This document shows positions 40,050 through 47,611 of a stretch of 64,000 bases of DNA, in pieces (position 1 is the stretch's first letter; each line of letters begins with the position of its first letter). The stretch is from Campylobacteraceae bacterium. Lineage in GTDB: Bacteria; Campylobacterota; Campylobacteria; Campylobacterales; Sulfurovaceae. The stretch is from assembly GCA_027080995.1 (NCBI GenBank), contig JALWNT010000101.1, positions 20,772 to 84,771 on the forward strand, given 5' to 3'. The translations under genes and the position numbers were made by a program. Below the pieces are notes generated by a model. The model saw only the letters and a program-made list of their open reading frames with translations. It had not been told where the DNA came from and ran no database searches.

Positions 40050-41701
40050 TTTGCAAACCTTTCGGGGGTTTTGGCGGGGCAGAGCTTGTAGACAAATTCC
40101 CGCCGCAGCATATGAAAAGGACTCTTTGGATCCCAAAACTGAGGGTGCATGATCTCAAGCTCCTTTCGCTTGGCCGCCTCCATTGCCGGCTTCTCTTCGA
40201 TCAGGCGGTCGGCTTTGGCATCGAGCAGATCGTAGTAACGATCCTCATCCTCACGCAAAGATCGGCAGTAGGATTTGAGGGCCTCGTCATACTCTTCGGC
40301 AGGCAGCACACCATCGATCATCCCAATTTCTTGCGCTTTTTTGGCACTGACGGGTAAGCAGGCATCAAGCAGCTTTTTTGAAAGCTCTTCGCCGATGCGT
40401 CGGGGAAGTGTATAGGTGTGGTATTCGCTGCCGCTAAGCCCCAGAGTCTTGTAGTGGGGATTGAACACGACCCCTTCTCGAGCGACCACTTTGTCGCAGG
40501 CCAAGCCCAGAAAAACGCCTCCCGCCCCTGCGTTGCGTCCGAACGATGCGACGGTAAGCACCTCTTCGGCGTAGAGAATCGAGGCAACGAGATCGTTCAT
40601 GGCGTTGATGTTGCTCCAGCCGTCTTCTCCCTGTTTTTTGCTATCTTCGAGGATATTCAGATGAATCCCGTTGCCAAAAAACTCGCTTCCGCCCATCAGC
40701 ACCAGCACCTCGCAGCGCTCTTTGAGGTATTCGACGGCGTATTTGAGGCGGATGCACTGATCGGCGCTCATCGCGCCGTTGTGAAAGTCGAAGTGCAAAT
40801 AGGCGATGCCCTCTTCCTCTTCAGCCCAAATCTCGTAGAAAGTCTCGTAACCGCGGTCGAAAATAAGCGGAATGCGCCGCTCTTTGACCCCCTGGATGCG
40901 CTCTTTGAGCACATAGGTAGCGGGCAGTTTGAAGCGACCCGGCTCTTTGAGATGGCTGATCCATACCGCCTTGTCGCGGGTTTTGAGGCAGATCGCCCCG
41001 TTTCGCTTGGCCAGCACCGTTTTGATCGGTGCATCGGCAAACTCCGCGCCTAGACGATCCTCTTTATGCGCGCCGAAGAGATGGCAAGGTACGCCGGCGA
41101 TTTCATCCAGGACGCCGGGCAGAGAATCGCTGAGATGGATCTTTCTGATGATCGTCTCGGTATCGTCCGCTTCCCAGTCGACGGCGCGCTCTTTTTGGGT
41201 GAAGCGCTTATGCATCGGCACGTCAAGCTGTGGGGTTCTTTGGCCGCTTTTGTGGGCCTCGAGCAGATCAGGCAACAAAGAGACGGCGGCTTGGGTCACT
41301 TCTTGCCGATAGAGGGACGCTTTGGTGGCTTCTTTTCGCATCGCAAAAGCCGCTTCGGCCAGAATATCCCCGCTATCGAGCTCCTCGGCGGCCTCCAGCC
41401 AGACCGCCCCCCATTTTTCAGTATCTAGGCGCAAAGCGTGCTCCAGCGAATCGGGCCCCCGATCGCCCCTTGGGCCGGGATGAAAGATATAGGTGGGCCG
41501 AAGGGTGTAGACCTCGGGGGGAATGTAACGGCGCAAATAGGGGCACAGGACGATTTCCGGGTTGTGGGCTTCGATCTCGCGGGCCATCTGCTCAGGACTG
41601 ACGGCATAGACGACGCACACTTCGTGCCCTAGTTCCGTAAGGCGGCAAAAGACGGCTTGCGAAAGAGAGTTGAAAGCCGAAACCAGCAAGGCGATACGCA
41701 T
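40031..41701 (-). CDS. hypX: HypX: CO-ligand synthesis enzyme for [NiFe] hydrogenase
   Basis: A 556-residue two-domain enzyme. The N-terminal half is a formyltransferase-type domain (1-270) that takes the formyl group from N10-formyl-THF, with YIFHPGPRGDRGPDSLEHAL as its conserved loop. The C-terminal half is an enoyl-CoA hydratase/isomerase-type domain (285-530; GGSEFFGNGIHLN and ASFGRNAGAGGVFLGL form the crotonase core) that releases CO from formyl-CoA. This CO becomes the iron ligand of the active site under oxygen. Its presence suggests hydrogenase maturation in air-exposed conditions. It overlaps hypA by 19 nt and is separated from hypE by a 273-bp repeat mosaic. Confidence 0.9.
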   Translation of the reverse strand: MRIALLVSAFNSLSQAVFCRLTELGHEVCVVYAVSPEQMAREIEAHNPEIVLCPYLRRYIPPEVYTLRPTYIFHPGPRGDRGPDSLEHALRLDTEKWGAVWLEAAEELDSGDILAEAAFAMRKEATKASLYRQEVTQAAVSLLPDLLEAHKSGQRTPQLDVPMHKRFTQKERAVDWEADDTETIIRKIHLSDSLPGVLDEIAGVPCHLFGAHKEDRLGAEFADAPIKTVLAKRNGAICLKTRDKAVWISHLKEPGRFKLPATYVLKERIQGVKERRIPLIFDRGYETFYEIWAEEEEGIAYLHFDFHNGAMSADQCIRLKYAVEYLKERCEVLVLMGGSEFFGNGIHLNILEDSKKQGEDGWSNINAMNDLVASILYAEEVLTVASFGRNAGAGGVFLGLACDKVVAREGVVFNPHYKTLGLSGSEYHTYTLPRRIGEELSKKLLDACLPVSAKKAQEIGMIDGVLPAEEYDEALKSYCRSLREDEDRYYDLLDAKADRLIEEKPAMEAAKRKELEIMHPQFWDPKSPFHMLRREFVYKLCPAKTPERFAKCTNTP

Positions 41702-41747
41702 TTCAGACTCTTTTGAAGCAAGAAGTGGGAAGCAGGAAGGTGAGGCC

Positions 41748-41969
41748 GTGGGACTCTAAGACTGTAGGACCGTAAGACCGTGGGACCGTAAGAAGAGCCG
41801 CAAAGCGGCTCTCCCAATAACCAATACACCAATACACCAATAACACGGGGCAAAGCCCCGCCCCAATGCCCAAAATTTTTTTTAAACTGCCGACTGCCGA
41901 CTTAGCACTGCCGCCTCCCTTCAAACGACAAAGAGGGGCGAAGCCCCGTTCAAACGACAAACGACGAAA
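41748..41969. repeat. Mosaic of word arrays and three hairpins between hypE and hypX
   Basis: A 273-bp spacer (41702-41974) is made of successive tandem words: GACCGTAA/GACCGTGG (41758-41793), CCAATAACCAATACA (41813-41843), ACTGCCG (41886-41912) and CGACAAA (41924-41969). Between them lie three perfect hairpins: GAGCCGC-AAA-GCGGCTC (41795-41811), CGGGGC-AAA-GCCCCG (41846-41860) and GGGGC-GAA-GCCCC (41935-41947). No gene is present. The same words return at 44146-44195 and 44505-44536. Confidence 0.75.
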
Positions 41970-41974
41970 TACCA

Positions 41975-42976
41975 TCAACAAATCCTAGGCAGCAGCTCCC
42001 CCGTCGGCAGCTCCAAGAAGCGCCGCGTCCCCCACGCGCTCTCTAAAACGACGCGGCCGGGATGAGATGTCGTCACCGTACCGATCAGCGCGGCGCTCTC
42101 GCAACCGGGGAAGCCTTCCAAAATCTCCAAAGCCATCGGCACCTCGGCAGGATCCAACGCCATCACGAAGGTCCCTTCGTTGGCCAGGGCCGTGGGCTCG
42201 AAGCCCAGCATTTCACAGATTCCCCGCACCTCTTCGCTCACGGGAATCGCTCCCTCTTCCACCTCGATGCAAAGTTCGTTGGCCGCGGCCCATTCGTTCA
42301 GCACCGCCGCCAGGCCGCCGCGGGTGGCGTCGCGCAGGGCGTGGGGGCGGATGCCGCTATCCAGCAGACTTGCCACTTGAGGCCAGAGCGAAGCGCAGTC
42401 GCTTTGCAAGGCGCTTTGCATCTCCAGCCCTTCACGTGAGACGAAGATCGTCGCCCCGTGGCGGCCGATGTCGCGGCTGACGACGATGGCGTCGCCCTCT
42501 TGGATGTTGTGTACGCCGATGCCCGGTGCCCGCACTTCGCCGATGCCAGTGGTGTTGACAAAAAGCCCGTCCACCGTCCCTTTGGGGACCACCTTGGTAT
42601 CGCCCGAGACAATCAGGGCGTCGTTGGTGGCCAGCTCCTTTTTCATGCTCCGTACGATCCGCTCCAATTTTCTGGCTTCAAAACCCTCTTCGATGATGAC
42701 CGAAAGCGTAAGGTATTTGGGGGCCGCCCCCATCATCGCCAGATCGTTGCAGGTGCCGCAGATGCTGAGCTTGCCGATGTCACCACCGGGGAAAAAGAGG
42801 GGCGAGACGGTAAAGCTGTCGGTGGTCATGGCGGGATTTTTCAGTGTCGGCAGCAAGGCGGCATCTTCGCCGCGGTCCAGTATCTCGTTGCCCAGATGCT
42901 TCCAGAAAATGTCGTGGATCAGCGCTTGGTTCTCCGCGCCGCCGTTGCCGTGGGCCAGGGTGATGGTTTTGGTCAT
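41975..42976 (-). CDS. hypE: Carbamoyl-dehydratase HypE
   Basis: A 333-residue enzyme of the PurM/AIRS family that converts the S-carbamoyl group on its own C-terminal cysteine to a thiocyanate, the source of the CN ligands of the NiFe site. It begins ITLAHGNGGAENQALI, has the ATP-binding region (SGDTKVVPKG) and ends in PRIC, the required terminal cysteine. The ATG at 42976 forms an ATGA overlap with the hypD stop. The length is as expected. Confidence 0.96.
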   Translation of the reverse strand: MTKTITLAHGNGGAENQALIHDIFWKHLGNEILDRGEDAALLPTLKNPAMTTDSFTVSPLFFPGGDIGKLSICGTCNDLAMMGAAPKYLTLSVIIEEGFEARKLERIVRSMKKELATNDALIVSGDTKVVPKGTVDGLFVNTTGIGEVRAPGIGVHNIQEGDAIVVSRDIGRHGATIFVSREGLEMQSALQSDCASLWPQVASLLDSGIRPHALRDATRGGLAAVLNEWAAANELCIEVEEGAIPVSEEVRGICEMLGFEPTALANEGTFVMALDPAEVPMALEILEGFPGCESAALIGTVTTSHPGRVVLESAWGTRRFLELPTGELLPRIC

Positions 42977-44124
42977 TTGAGCAAATCTCCGTATTTGTAG
43001 TAAGCCGCGCAGGCCCCTTCGCTGCTGACCATACAGCTGCCCAGGGGCTTTTGGGGGGTGCAGGCGGTGCCGAAGACCTGGCATTCGGTCGGTTCGGCCA
43101 TACCGCGCAGTATATCACCGCAGATGCAGAGTTTGTGATCTTCGATCTCTTCGATGGGGAGGATGTCTCGGTAGATCGCCTCCGCGTCGATGGACGCATA
43201 CTCATCGCGCAATTTCAGGGCGCTATCGGGAATATTGCCAAGGCCTCGCCATTTGAAAAGGGGGCGCTTTTCGAAATATCGCTCGATCTGCTTTTGGGCC
43301 GCGACGTTGCCCTCCATCGTCACGCTGCGGCGGTACTGGATCTCCAGCTCGCAGCGATCTTGAGTAAATTGTCGCACCAACATCAGCACCCCTTCCATCA
43401 CATCCACCGGCTCGAAACCGCTCACCACCACGGGGCGACCGTATTTTTCGGGGAATTCCTTGTAGATTTTGGCCCCGGCGATGACGCTGACGTGGCTGGG
43501 GCCGATGAAGGCGTCGATGCGGTTGTTGTAGCTGTCGATATGCTCGTCGCGGCTGTCGATGAGCTCGCGCATCACTTCGGGGACCGTGACGTGGTTGACG
43601 TGCACCAGCAGATTGTCCAGACCCAGCTTCTCGGCTCTGGCGATCATCGCCGCGCTCATCGGGGTGGTGGTCTCGAACCCGATGGCAAAGAAAACGATCC
43701 GTTTGTCGGGATTTTCCTGAGCGATCTTGATCGTATCGAGTGGACTGTAGACGAAGCGCACATCGGCCCCGCGACTTCTGGCATCCTGGAGGCTGCCTTT
43801 TGAGCCCGGTACCTTGATCATATCCCCCAAGGTCACCAGGATCACATCCTCTTGCATCGCCAGGATGTAGGCGTGATCGATCCGCTCCTTGGGCATGATA
43901 CAAACGGGACATCCGGGGCCGTGGATGAAACGGATGTTGGGGGGCATCAGCTGTTTGAGGCCATACTTCATAATGGTATGGGTATGCCCGCCGCACACTT
44001 CCATAATGCGAATATCGCGATCCAGCTTCGCCGCCTCCTCGTGAATCAGCGCAGAGAGGGCCTTGATCGTCGCCGGATCTCGAAAATCGTCATACAAATT
44101 CTTCAATTCCAGCTTCTTCACCAT
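42973..44124 (-). CDS. hypD: Hydrogenase maturation scaffold HypD
   Basis: A 383-residue iron-sulfur protein that, with HypC, carries the Fe(CN)2CO unit during assembly. Conserved motifs: CGGHTHTIMKYG (around 43-54), GPGCPVC (around 70-76), GFETTTPMSA (around 153) and the four-Cys cluster near the C-terminus (C-ICG, C-QVFGTAC). Ends AYYKYGDLLK. Length matches E. coli HypD (373). It overlaps hypE by 4 nt. Confidence 0.96.
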   Translation of the reverse strand: MVKKLELKNLYDDFRDPATIKALSALIHEEAAKLDRDIRIMEVCGGHTHTIMKYGLKQLMPPNIRFIHGPGCPVCIMPKERIDHAYILAMQEDVILVTLGDMIKVPGSKGSLQDARSRGADVRFVYSPLDTIKIAQENPDKRIVFFAIGFETTTPMSAAMIARAEKLGLDNLLVHVNHVTVPEVMRELIDSRDEHIDSYNNRIDAFIGPSHVSVIAGAKIYKEFPEKYGRPVVVSGFEPVDVMEGVLMLVRQFTQDRCELEIQYRRSVTMEGNVAAQKQIERYFEKRPLFKWRGLGNIPDSALKLRDEYASIDAEAIYRDILPIEEIEDHKLCICGDILRGMAEPTECQVFGTACTPQKPLGSCMVSSEGACAAYYKYGDLLK

Positions 44125-44145
44125 AACCCTTTATGATAAACCTTT

Positions 44146-44195
44146 CAAACGACAAAGAGGGGCGTAGCCCCGTTCCAACGACAAACGACAAAAAG
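44146..44195. repeat. CGACAAA words with GGGGCGTAGCCCC hairpin between hypD and hypC
   Basis: The 85-bp spacer has TCAAACGACAAAG, a hairpin GGGGC-GTA-GCCCC (44159-44171) and three more CGACAAA words. It is nearly the same sequence as 41924-41969, with loop GAA changed to GTA. Between hypC and hypB (44489-44541) the ACTGCCGACC/ACTGCCGACT words also return. Confidence 0.65.
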
Positions 44196-44209
44196 CGGCA
44201 TCACCGCTT

Positions 44210-44488
44210 CTATCCCGCACAGTTGTCCCCATCCAGTATCGCCTGCCGCCGCTCCTCTTCATCCATCAGAGCCAAGATCTCCTTGTAGGTCTCGATCGAA
44301 GCCAGGGCATCCTCTTCGCTGATGATGTTCATCGCAAAACCGATGTGAATGAGCACATAATCGCCCACTTTCACCTCATCCTCGACAAAATCGATCCCCA
44401 CTTCCCGCTGCACCCCCATCGTATCGACGACGGCGGTGGCTTTTTCTTTGTCGATCTTCACCACTTTACTGGGAATGGATAGACACAT
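44210..44488 (-). CDS. hypC: Hydrogenase maturation chaperone HypC
   Basis: A 92-residue chaperone beginning MCLSIPSKVV; the cysteine at position 2 (after Met removal, the N-terminus) binds the iron centre in complex with HypD and passes it to the large subunit. The OB-like core includes GVQREVGIDF and VGDYVLIHIGFAMN. AAGGAAG precedes the ATG. It lies between hypB and hypD, separated from both by short repeat-filled spacers. Confidence 0.95.
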   Translation of the reverse strand: MCLSIPSKVVKIDKEKATAVVDTMGVQREVGIDFVEDEVKVGDYVLIHIGFAMNIISEEDALASIETYKEILALMDEEERRQAILDGDNCAG

Positions 44489-44541
44489 AGCTCTTCCTTT
44501 TCAATAAAAAACTGCCGACCTGGCACTGCCGACTCCACTTA

Positions 44542-45309
44542 TCATCTCATTTTTCGTTTGAATTCGATCCAGTCGATCACCTTTTGGATCGTCTCGGGCT
44601 CTTTGATATTGACCTCCAGAATGTCCACTCCGGGCTTGATGCGCCTGGCCTGGGCCTTTTCATGCTCGATGTCGTAGTCGAAATAGGGCAACAGATCGGT
44701 TTTGGTGATCAGCACCAGATCGGCCTGACGAAACATCACGGGGTATTTTTCGATCTTGTCGCCCCCTTCGGGCACGCTGACTAGCACGATATTCAGATGC
44801 GTGCCCACATCGTAGCTGGCGGGGCAGACCAGGTTGCCTACGTTTTCGACGAAGCAGACGTCGATCTTATCCAGCGGCATCTCGTGCAGCCCTTTGTGGA
44901 CCATAAAGGCATCCAGATGGCAGGCACTTCCCGTGGTGATCTGATAGGCGGGGATTCCCTTTTCCCGAATCCGATCGGCGTCGCGGTTGGTCTCCAGATC
45001 CCCCTCGATGACCCCAAAGCGAAAAGGGGCCATCTCGGCCATCTTCTCCAATAGCGTCGTCTTGCCGCTGCCGGGCGAGCTCATCAGATTGATCGCCAGC
45101 ACCCCGTGGCGGTCGAAATGCTCCCGGTTGTGCTGCGCTTCGTGGTCGTTTTTCTCCAAAATCTTGCTGATCACTTCGATCGTCTTGCCGTCGTTTAGCT
45201 GCGGGTTGTGGTGCAGCGTCTCGTGGGCGGCTTGGTGGGTGTGGCTGTGATGCTCGTGATGATGGTCGTGGTGGTGATCGGTGATAGAACACCCGCAATC
45301 TTTACACAT
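44542..45309 (-). CDS. hypB: Hydrogenase nickel incorporation GTPase HypB
   Basis: A 255-residue GTPase that works with HypA in nickel insertion. The N-terminal C-KDCGC motif (residues 2-6) is the high-affinity nickel site, followed by a His-rich stretch (HHHDHHHEHHSHTH) that stores nickel. The P-loop is SSPGSGKTTLLEKM (around 77-90), and further motifs are ENVGNLVCPA and TKTDLLPYFD. The high histidine content suggests a nickel-storage role in addition to delivery. AAGGAG precedes the ATG. It lies 12 nt after the nickel transporter ATPase gene, so nickel import and insertion are co-expressed. Confidence 0.96.
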   Translation of the reverse strand: MCKDCGCSITDHHHDHHHEHHSHTHQAAHETLHHNPQLNDGKTIEVISKILEKNDHEAQHNREHFDRHGVLAINLMSSPGSGKTTLLEKMAEMAPFRFGVIEGDLETNRDADRIREKGIPAYQITTGSACHLDAFMVHKGLHEMPLDKIDVCFVENVGNLVCPASYDVGTHLNIVLVSVPEGGDKIEKYPVMFRQADLVLITKTDLLPYFDYDIEHEKAQARRIKPGVDILEVNIKEPETIQKVIDWIEFKRKMR

Positions 45310-45321
45310 ATTTTCTCCTTC

Positions 45322-46071
45322 TCAAAAATGTAGATGATAGTGCGAATGGATAAATTTTTTATGCCGATGTTTGTGCTTGTGAATCAGATTGGCCTGAATG
45401 AGCAGATCGACATTTTTCATCAGACTCTCCATATCCCCGTCATAGACGATGCGATGCCCCTCATCCAGGACGACGGCCCTTTGGCACGTCTCGTAAGCCA
45501 CGCTCAAATCGTGCGTCGCAAGGACGATCGTGGTCTGCAGATCCAATAGCAGATCGATCAGCCATCCCGTCGTTTTGGGATCCATGGCGGTCGTGGGCTC
45601 ATCCAACAGCAAGAGTTTCGGCTCATAGGCCAAAATCGAAGCGAGTATCACCTTCTGCTTCTCTCCTCCGCTGAGTTTCAACGGGGATTTGTCCAAGAGA
45701 TTTTCCAACCCGAACGTTTCGGCGATCTTGCTGACGCGCTCTTCGATATTCTCATACCCAAACTCTCGTAAGCTAAACGCCATTTCGTCATAGACCGTGG
45801 GGTTGAAAATCATCGCATCGGGGTTTTGAAACAAGATTCCCACATCAGGCCGCAGCTTCTTGGCGTATTTTTTGTCGACTTTTGCCTGGTAAAACAGATA
45901 CTCGCCCTCCGTCGGGAAATAGAGTGCCGCCAGAATGCGAAGCAGGGTCGATTTGCCGCTTCCGTTGCTGCCTAGCAGTGCGACCTTTTCACCCTTTTTA
46001 ATATCCAGGCTCACCCCCTTCAGCGCGACGACATCTTCGTATCGATAGGAGAGCTTGCGCACTTCAATCAC
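45322..46071 (-). CDS. nikO: ECF-type nickel transporter ATPase NikO
   Basis: A 249-residue ATPase energising nickel uptake. Walker A GSNGSGKSTL (34-43), signature LSGGEKQK (around 133), Walker B LLLLDEPTTAMDP (around 152-164), H-loop ATHD. The C-terminus carries an unusual His-rich tail, HKHKHRHKKFIHSHYHLHF, absent from ordinary CbiO proteins. Such a tail could hold nickel at the cytoplasmic face. It overlaps the nikQ gene by 8 nt. The link to nickel rather than cobalt rests on the hyp genes next to it. Confidence 0.9.
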   Translation of the reverse strand: MIEVRKLSYRYEDVVALKGVSLDIKKGEKVALLGSNGSGKSTLLRILAALYFPTEGEYLFYQAKVDKKYAKKLRPDVGILFQNPDAMIFNPTVYDEMAFSLREFGYENIEERVSKIAETFGLENLLDKSPLKLSGGEKQKVILASILAYEPKLLLLDEPTTAMDPKTTGWLIDLLLDLQTTIVLATHDLSVAYETCQRAVVLDEGHRIVYDGDMESLMKNVDLLIQANLIHKHKHRHKKFIHSHYHLHF

Positions 46072-46618
46072 GGAAAAATCCTCTCGCTTTCATCGCAAGG
46101 GTGCGCTCATTCGCATCGTACAAAGACTTTTCCAAAAAATACTCAAACGATCGCGCGATAAAGGCGGGGTTTTTGTCTTTAAGCCGAAGGCCCCGCGAAA
46201 GATAAGCCAGCCGAAAATCCTCGAAACTTTTTTTGTAGGAAAAGATTTGCGACAGAGCGATCGTCGTCAGGTAGCTCAAGTCTTTGGAGAAACCGACGAT
46301 TCGGATGATGGAGTAGCGGCCGAAAAACCAAAAGACGAAATAGGTCAACACATAGACTTTGAGGTTGATGTAGAGCAGATACTCCCAGGGGGTCTCGTGT
46401 CGCCACAGCGCCATCGCCTCATATCCCAAGCTGACGCCCAGATTGAAGATCACAATAGAGCGCAGCACCCGAATCGTCAAGGGTGCGATCTTTTGAAGGC
46501 TCACGACCCAAAGCGCTATCAGCGCCGCAAACAGGTAGCTCAGCTGATGCAGACTCAACAGCGCAAAAAAAGCGACGACAAAAAAGGCCCTGGCGAGGAC
46601 GATCTTATTTTTTTGCAA
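46064..46618 (-). CDS. nikQ: ECF transporter T-component NikQ/CbiQ
   Basis: A 184-residue membrane protein with five helices. The conserved coupling motif is SRGLRLKDKNPAF (an A/S-R-G form), which touches the ATPase. It is shorter than CbiQ (225) but shows the expected organisation. It overlaps nikO by 8 nt and the nikN-like gene by 14 nt. Function: transmits ATP hydrolysis to the substrate-binding NikM. Confidence 0.85.
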   Translation of the reverse strand: MQKNKIVLARAFFVVAFFALLSLHQLSYLFAALIALWVVSLQKIAPLTIRVLRSIVIFNLGVSLGYEAMALWRHETPWEYLLYINLKVYVLTYFVFWFFGRYSIIRIVGFSKDLSYLTTIALSQIFSYKKSFEDFRLAYLSRGLRLKDKNPAFIARSFEYFLEKSLYDANERTLAMKARGFFRD

Positions 46619-46898
46619 GGATTTTTCCTATCATCATCCAAAGAAAATAGATCAAAACCACCCCGACGACGGCACTGATGTAGTATCCCGTCACACTTCC
46701 GGTTCCCGGGGCGGAATAATCCGGAAGCAACGGGTGAAGTGTAGAGCGAAAATGCTTCATCCCTTCGGGGATGAAACCCAGTTTTTCAGCATAATAGTGC
46801 ACATCCCATTCCCCCCAGGCCTCCGCATCGGTCAAAAGCCCCAACGGAACGCACACAAGCATCACAACGACGATAGGCCATATTTTCTTGACGTTCAC
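46605..46898 (-). CDS. nikN: NikN/CbiN-like PDGLE domain accessory subunit
   Basis: A 97-residue protein with two membrane helices (about 7-23 and 70-93) and a periplasmic loop. The loop's LLPDYSAPGTGSVTGYYISA is the position of the PDGLE-domain consensus. NikN/CbiN proteins assist NikM in loading metal. It overlaps nikM by 4 nt (ATGA) and nikQ by 14 nt, inside the continuous nikMNQO operon. Confidence 0.8.
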   Translation of the reverse strand: MNVKKIWPIVVVMLVCVPLGLLTDAEAWGEWDVHYYAEKLGFIPEGMKHFRSTLHPLLPDYSAPGTGSVTGYYISAVVGVVLIYFLWMMIGKILAKK

Positions 46899-47536
46899 GC
46901 TTGCACCTCTCTTTTTTTCAAATATGTGTAGACAATTTGCGTAAATACCCCCTCGATCACTCCGAATATCAGCAGATGCGCCGTCATCATCGCCGGGATC
47001 GTCACCTCCGGACCGAAGGGAAAATAGAGGGGCTTGCCCGTCGCGTCGCTAAAGAGCCAAGGCTGTATGCCCAAGACCACGGCATCGCTCAAGGCGGCGA
47101 CATTGATGGAAAACCACCCCGCTATAAAGGGGGCGTATTTCGTCTTTTCCTTCAAAGCGTTGTAAGCATAGTAACCGGCAAACGCCGCGATAAAAGCCAT
47201 ATCAAAGGCATTGACGGCCCAGGTGGAGATGCCGCCGTCCCCAAAGACGAGTGCTTGGATCAACAAAACGAAAGAGACGGCGATAAACGCCACCCAGGGC
47301 CCGAAGAGTATCGCCAAAAGAGCCGTCCCTATGGCATGCCCGCTCGTTCCCCCGGGAACGGGAATATTGAACATCATCACCAAAAAACTGAGCGCACTCA
47401 GCGATCCGAGTAACGGGATCGTCTTTTCATCCAAAAACGATTTGAGTTTGCGAAAGCCATACGCCCACAGCGGGATCATCACCGCGTAACTTGTCGCGAC
47501 CGTCGCCGGTGAGAGGTACCCGTCGGGAATGTGCAT
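46895..47536 (-). CDS. nikM: ECF nickel transporter substrate-binding component NikM
   Basis: A 213-residue membrane protein beginning MHIPDGYLSP, the hallmark of CbiM/NikM. The N-terminal amino group and His2 chelate the metal, so the start at 47536 is certain; AGGAGATCGC precedes it. A second conserved histidine is in GTSGHAIGTALLA. It is the first gene of nikMNQO, which continues into hypBCDEXA. An 18-bp palindrome lies 22 nt before the ATG. Confidence 0.94.
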   Translation of the reverse strand: MHIPDGYLSPATVATSYAVMIPLWAYGFRKLKSFLDEKTIPLLGSLSALSFLVMMFNIPVPGGTSGHAIGTALLAILFGPWVAFIAVSFVLLIQALVFGDGGISTWAVNAFDMAFIAAFAGYYAYNALKEKTKYAPFIAGWFSINVAALSDAVVLGIQPWLFSDATGKPLYFPFGPEVTIPAMMTAHLLIFGVIEGVFTQIVYTYLKKREVQA

Positions 47537-47557
47537 GCGATCTCCTCTCCTCCACAC

Positions 47558-47575
47558 ACTGAATGCCCATTCAGT
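47558..47575. promoter_or_regulatory. Palindromic operator upstream of nikM
   Basis: ACTGAATG-CC-CATTCAGT is a perfect inverted repeat located just upstream of the nikM ribosome site, between nikM and the divergent transposase-derived gene. The hydA gene has the matching palindrome at 56486-56503. The consensus is A-S-TGAAT-N4-ATTCA-S-T, a shape usual for TetR-family operators. Confidence 0.6.
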
Positions 47576-47611
47576 TTATTCTGAATTTTAACGCGTTATC
47601 ATAAAAGCATA

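Noticed and set aside
39708..40136. hypA starting at the upstream ATG (40136)
   Set aside because: HypA needs His at position 2; the ATG at 40049 gives MHEYS.
41748..41843. Tandem words considered as a CRISPR array
   Set aside because: Units are 7-10 bp with no spacers of 25-45 bp and no cas genes are nearby.
46055..46678. Plus-strand frames within the nik operon
   Set aside because: They are antisense to genes with clear family signatures and have no motif of their own.
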